From the NCBI GenBank assembly GCA_019416395.1, contig DXXH01000023.1:23914-32119 (forward strand): a DNA stretch of 8,206 nt. The letters run 5' to 3'. Below the pieces are notes generated by a model. The model had not been told where the DNA came from and made no database searches. It worked only from the letters and a program-made list of their open reading frames with translations. Position 1 is the stretch's first letter. Each line of letters starts with the position of its first letter. Origin of the DNA: Clostridiales bacterium. Lineage in GTDB: Bacteria > Bacillota > Clostridia > Oscillospirales > Acutalibacteraceae. Both the position numbers and the translations under genes were made by a program. Below, one piece after another: positions 7,815 through 8,206 of this stretch.

Positions 7815-7848
7815 AGTATATCATACCCGATAGGGGAAAAACAAGCAA
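7815..7848 (-). promoter_or_regulatory. Candidate proximal carA promoter (P2)
   Basis: On the minus strand TTGCTT (7848-7843) is followed after 17 bases by TATGAT (7825-7820). An alternative -10, TATACT (7820-7815), has TTGTTT 18 bases upstream. The -10 matches are five of six and the -35 is weak. Transcription would begin around 7808-7813, giving a leader of about 105 bases that contains the GC-rich hairpin. It could give basal carA expression independent of the upstream terminator. Prediction from sequence only. Confidence 0.45.
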
Positions 7849-7917
7849 GAAGATTTTTCGATTCTACACTTTTCACAAACCGGCTATCTTTTCAGAAAAA
7901 GTTTTCCAACTCTTTTC

Positions 7918-7945
7918 CCAGGAGCGTTCTTTTCCGCTCACCTGG
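7918..7945 (-). other. Bulged hairpin in the carA leader region
   Basis: The minus strand reads CCAGGTGAGCG, an A-rich eight-base loop, then CGCTCCTGG. This gives a nine-pair stem with a two-base bulge. No T-run follows directly, although TTTTT occurs about 20 bases downstream. Role unknown; it would exist only in RNA read through from the distal promoter. Confidence 0.4.
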
Positions 7946-8020
7946 CAAACCCTTCCAGCCTAAGAAAAATGAATAATCAAAATCATCTTCTTGCATATTT
8001 TATATTGTATAGAAAGCTGT

Positions 8021-8083
8021 AAAAAGCGTCCAGCAAAAGGGAAACAGAGGGGATAACCCGAGAGTTTACCTTTCACCAGACGC
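8021..8083 (-). terminator. Long intrinsic terminator or attenuator ahead of carA
   Basis: On the minus strand two 20-base arms, 8083-8064 and 8045-8026, pair with 15 Watson-Crick pairs, four G-U wobbles and one mismatch, around an 18-base loop. Five T residues (8025-8021) follow immediately. The four wobbles become A-C mismatches if the plus strand is transcribed, so the structure acts in minus-strand RNA, the direction of carA. It begins only about 11 bases after the predicted start from the promoter at 8101-8129. It would therefore end most distal transcripts at about 75 nt unless an antitermination factor intervenes. Confidence 0.8.
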
Positions 8084-8100
8084 CTTTGTCCGTGTTTCGA

Positions 8101-8129
8101 ATTATACCTCTAACCAGAGGCTTTGTCAA
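8101..8129 (-). promoter_or_regulatory. Perfect consensus sigma-A promoter (P1)
   Basis: The minus strand has TTGACA (8129-8124), a 17-base spacer and TATAAT (8106-8101), an exact match to the vegetative promoter consensus at optimal spacing. The predicted start is near 8094. It points toward carA, about 390 bases away, with the intrinsic terminator at 8083-8021 directly downstream. The spacer holds an inverted repeat (8107-8120). Confidence 0.85.
8107..8120. repeat. Inverted repeat in the P1 spacer, possible operator
   Basis: The minus strand reads CCTCT-GGTT-AGAGG, a 5-bp perfect inverted repeat with a four-base centre, lying between the -35 and -10 boxes. A dimeric repressor bound there would block RNA polymerase. 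Short palindromes also arise by chance, so this is a weak operator candidate. Confidence 0.3.
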
Positions 8130-8206
8130 CCCAGTTTTGCAGCTCTTATTATCCTTTCCGTCACTTTCTCTCCTGTTCCCCGGGATTTTTCATAAAAATG
8201 CCCTCT

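Larger units (their letters stand above)
7706..8206. other. Non-coding region upstream of carA
   Basis: About 500 bases separate carA from the right edge. I see no convincing gene here on either strand. The stretch is AT-rich compared with the coding DNA, apart from a GC-rich hairpin next to carA. In minus-strand order it holds a consensus promoter, a long intrinsic terminator, an AT-rich segment, a bulged hairpin, a second weaker promoter and the GC-rich hairpin. I found no T-box motif, no PyrR-type binding loop on the car-coding strand and no tRNA. The 26 codons open from the right edge to a TGA at 8128-8126 on the minus strand are AT-ending and not recognisable. Confidence 0.7.

Noticed and set aside
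7960..8076. Minus-strand 38-codon frame starting with GTG, overlapping the terminator, as a leader peptide
   Set aside because: GTG start, only a weak AAAGG upstream, no run of Arg or other regulatory codons, and the frame runs through the hairpin and T-run. It is best explained by chance.
8107..8123. PyrR-type binding loop, because the plus strand reads AACCAGAGGCTT
   Set aside because: It is on the strand opposite to car transcription, lies in the promoter spacer rather than the leader RNA, and lacks the full conserved motif.
8126..8206. 3' end of an upstream minus-strand gene (26 codons open to TGA, or 14 codons in another frame to TGA at 8163-8161)
   Set aside because: Both frames are short, neither tail is recognisable, third positions are AT-rich unlike the other genes, and the longer one ends inside the -35 box. 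It cannot be supported from this window.

Overview
The window carries one co-directional gene cluster on the minus strand, read from right to left: carA, a carB gene fused in frame to a diaminopimelate epimerase (dapF) domain, a free-standing dapF, and pyrG, which runs off the left edge of the window. The genes are tightly packed. There is one base between carA and carB, 107 bases between the fusion gene and dapF, and 16 bases between dapF and pyrG. Strong purine-rich ribosome binding sites, a TTG start on pyrG, GC-rich coding DNA beside AT-rich intergenic DNA, and the protein sequences suggest a Gram-positive anaerobe of the class Clostridia, perhaps the Oscillospiraceae/Ruminococcaceae. That placement is inference from style, not a database match.

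Region by region: 1-1578 is CTP synthase, lacking only its last few codons. 1595-2437 is a complete DAP epimerase. 2438-2544 is a short spacer with a perfect 12-bp hairpin. 2545-6624 encodes a 1359-residue protein, of which about residues 1-1072 are a complete carbamoyl-phosphate synthase large subunit and about 1073-1359 are a second complete DapF domain. 6626-7705 is the glutaminase subunit CarA. 7706-8206 is non-coding: a consensus sigma-A promoter followed at once by a long intrinsic terminator, an AT-rich stretch with another hairpin, a second weaker promoter, and a GC-rich hairpin just ahead of carA.

Functionally, CarA and CarB make carbamoyl phosphate for pyrimidines and arginine, and PyrG turns UTP into CTP. 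DapF makes meso-diaminopimelate for lysine and peptidoglycan. UTP-derived UDP-sugars and meso-DAP both feed peptidoglycan precursors, so a joint cell-wall and nucleotide logic is possible but is inference.

The most unusual item is the carB-dapF gene fusion sitting directly upstream of a second dapF that is about 60% identical to it at protein level. The fused copy keeps both catalytic cysteines and most substrate contacts but has a changed N-terminal substrate loop (SACSN in place of HGCGN), and a Shine-Dalgarno-like AAGGAG lies exactly at the junction. The second point of interest is the promoter plus terminator upstream of carA, which looks like an attenuator or a small RNA of about 75 nt.
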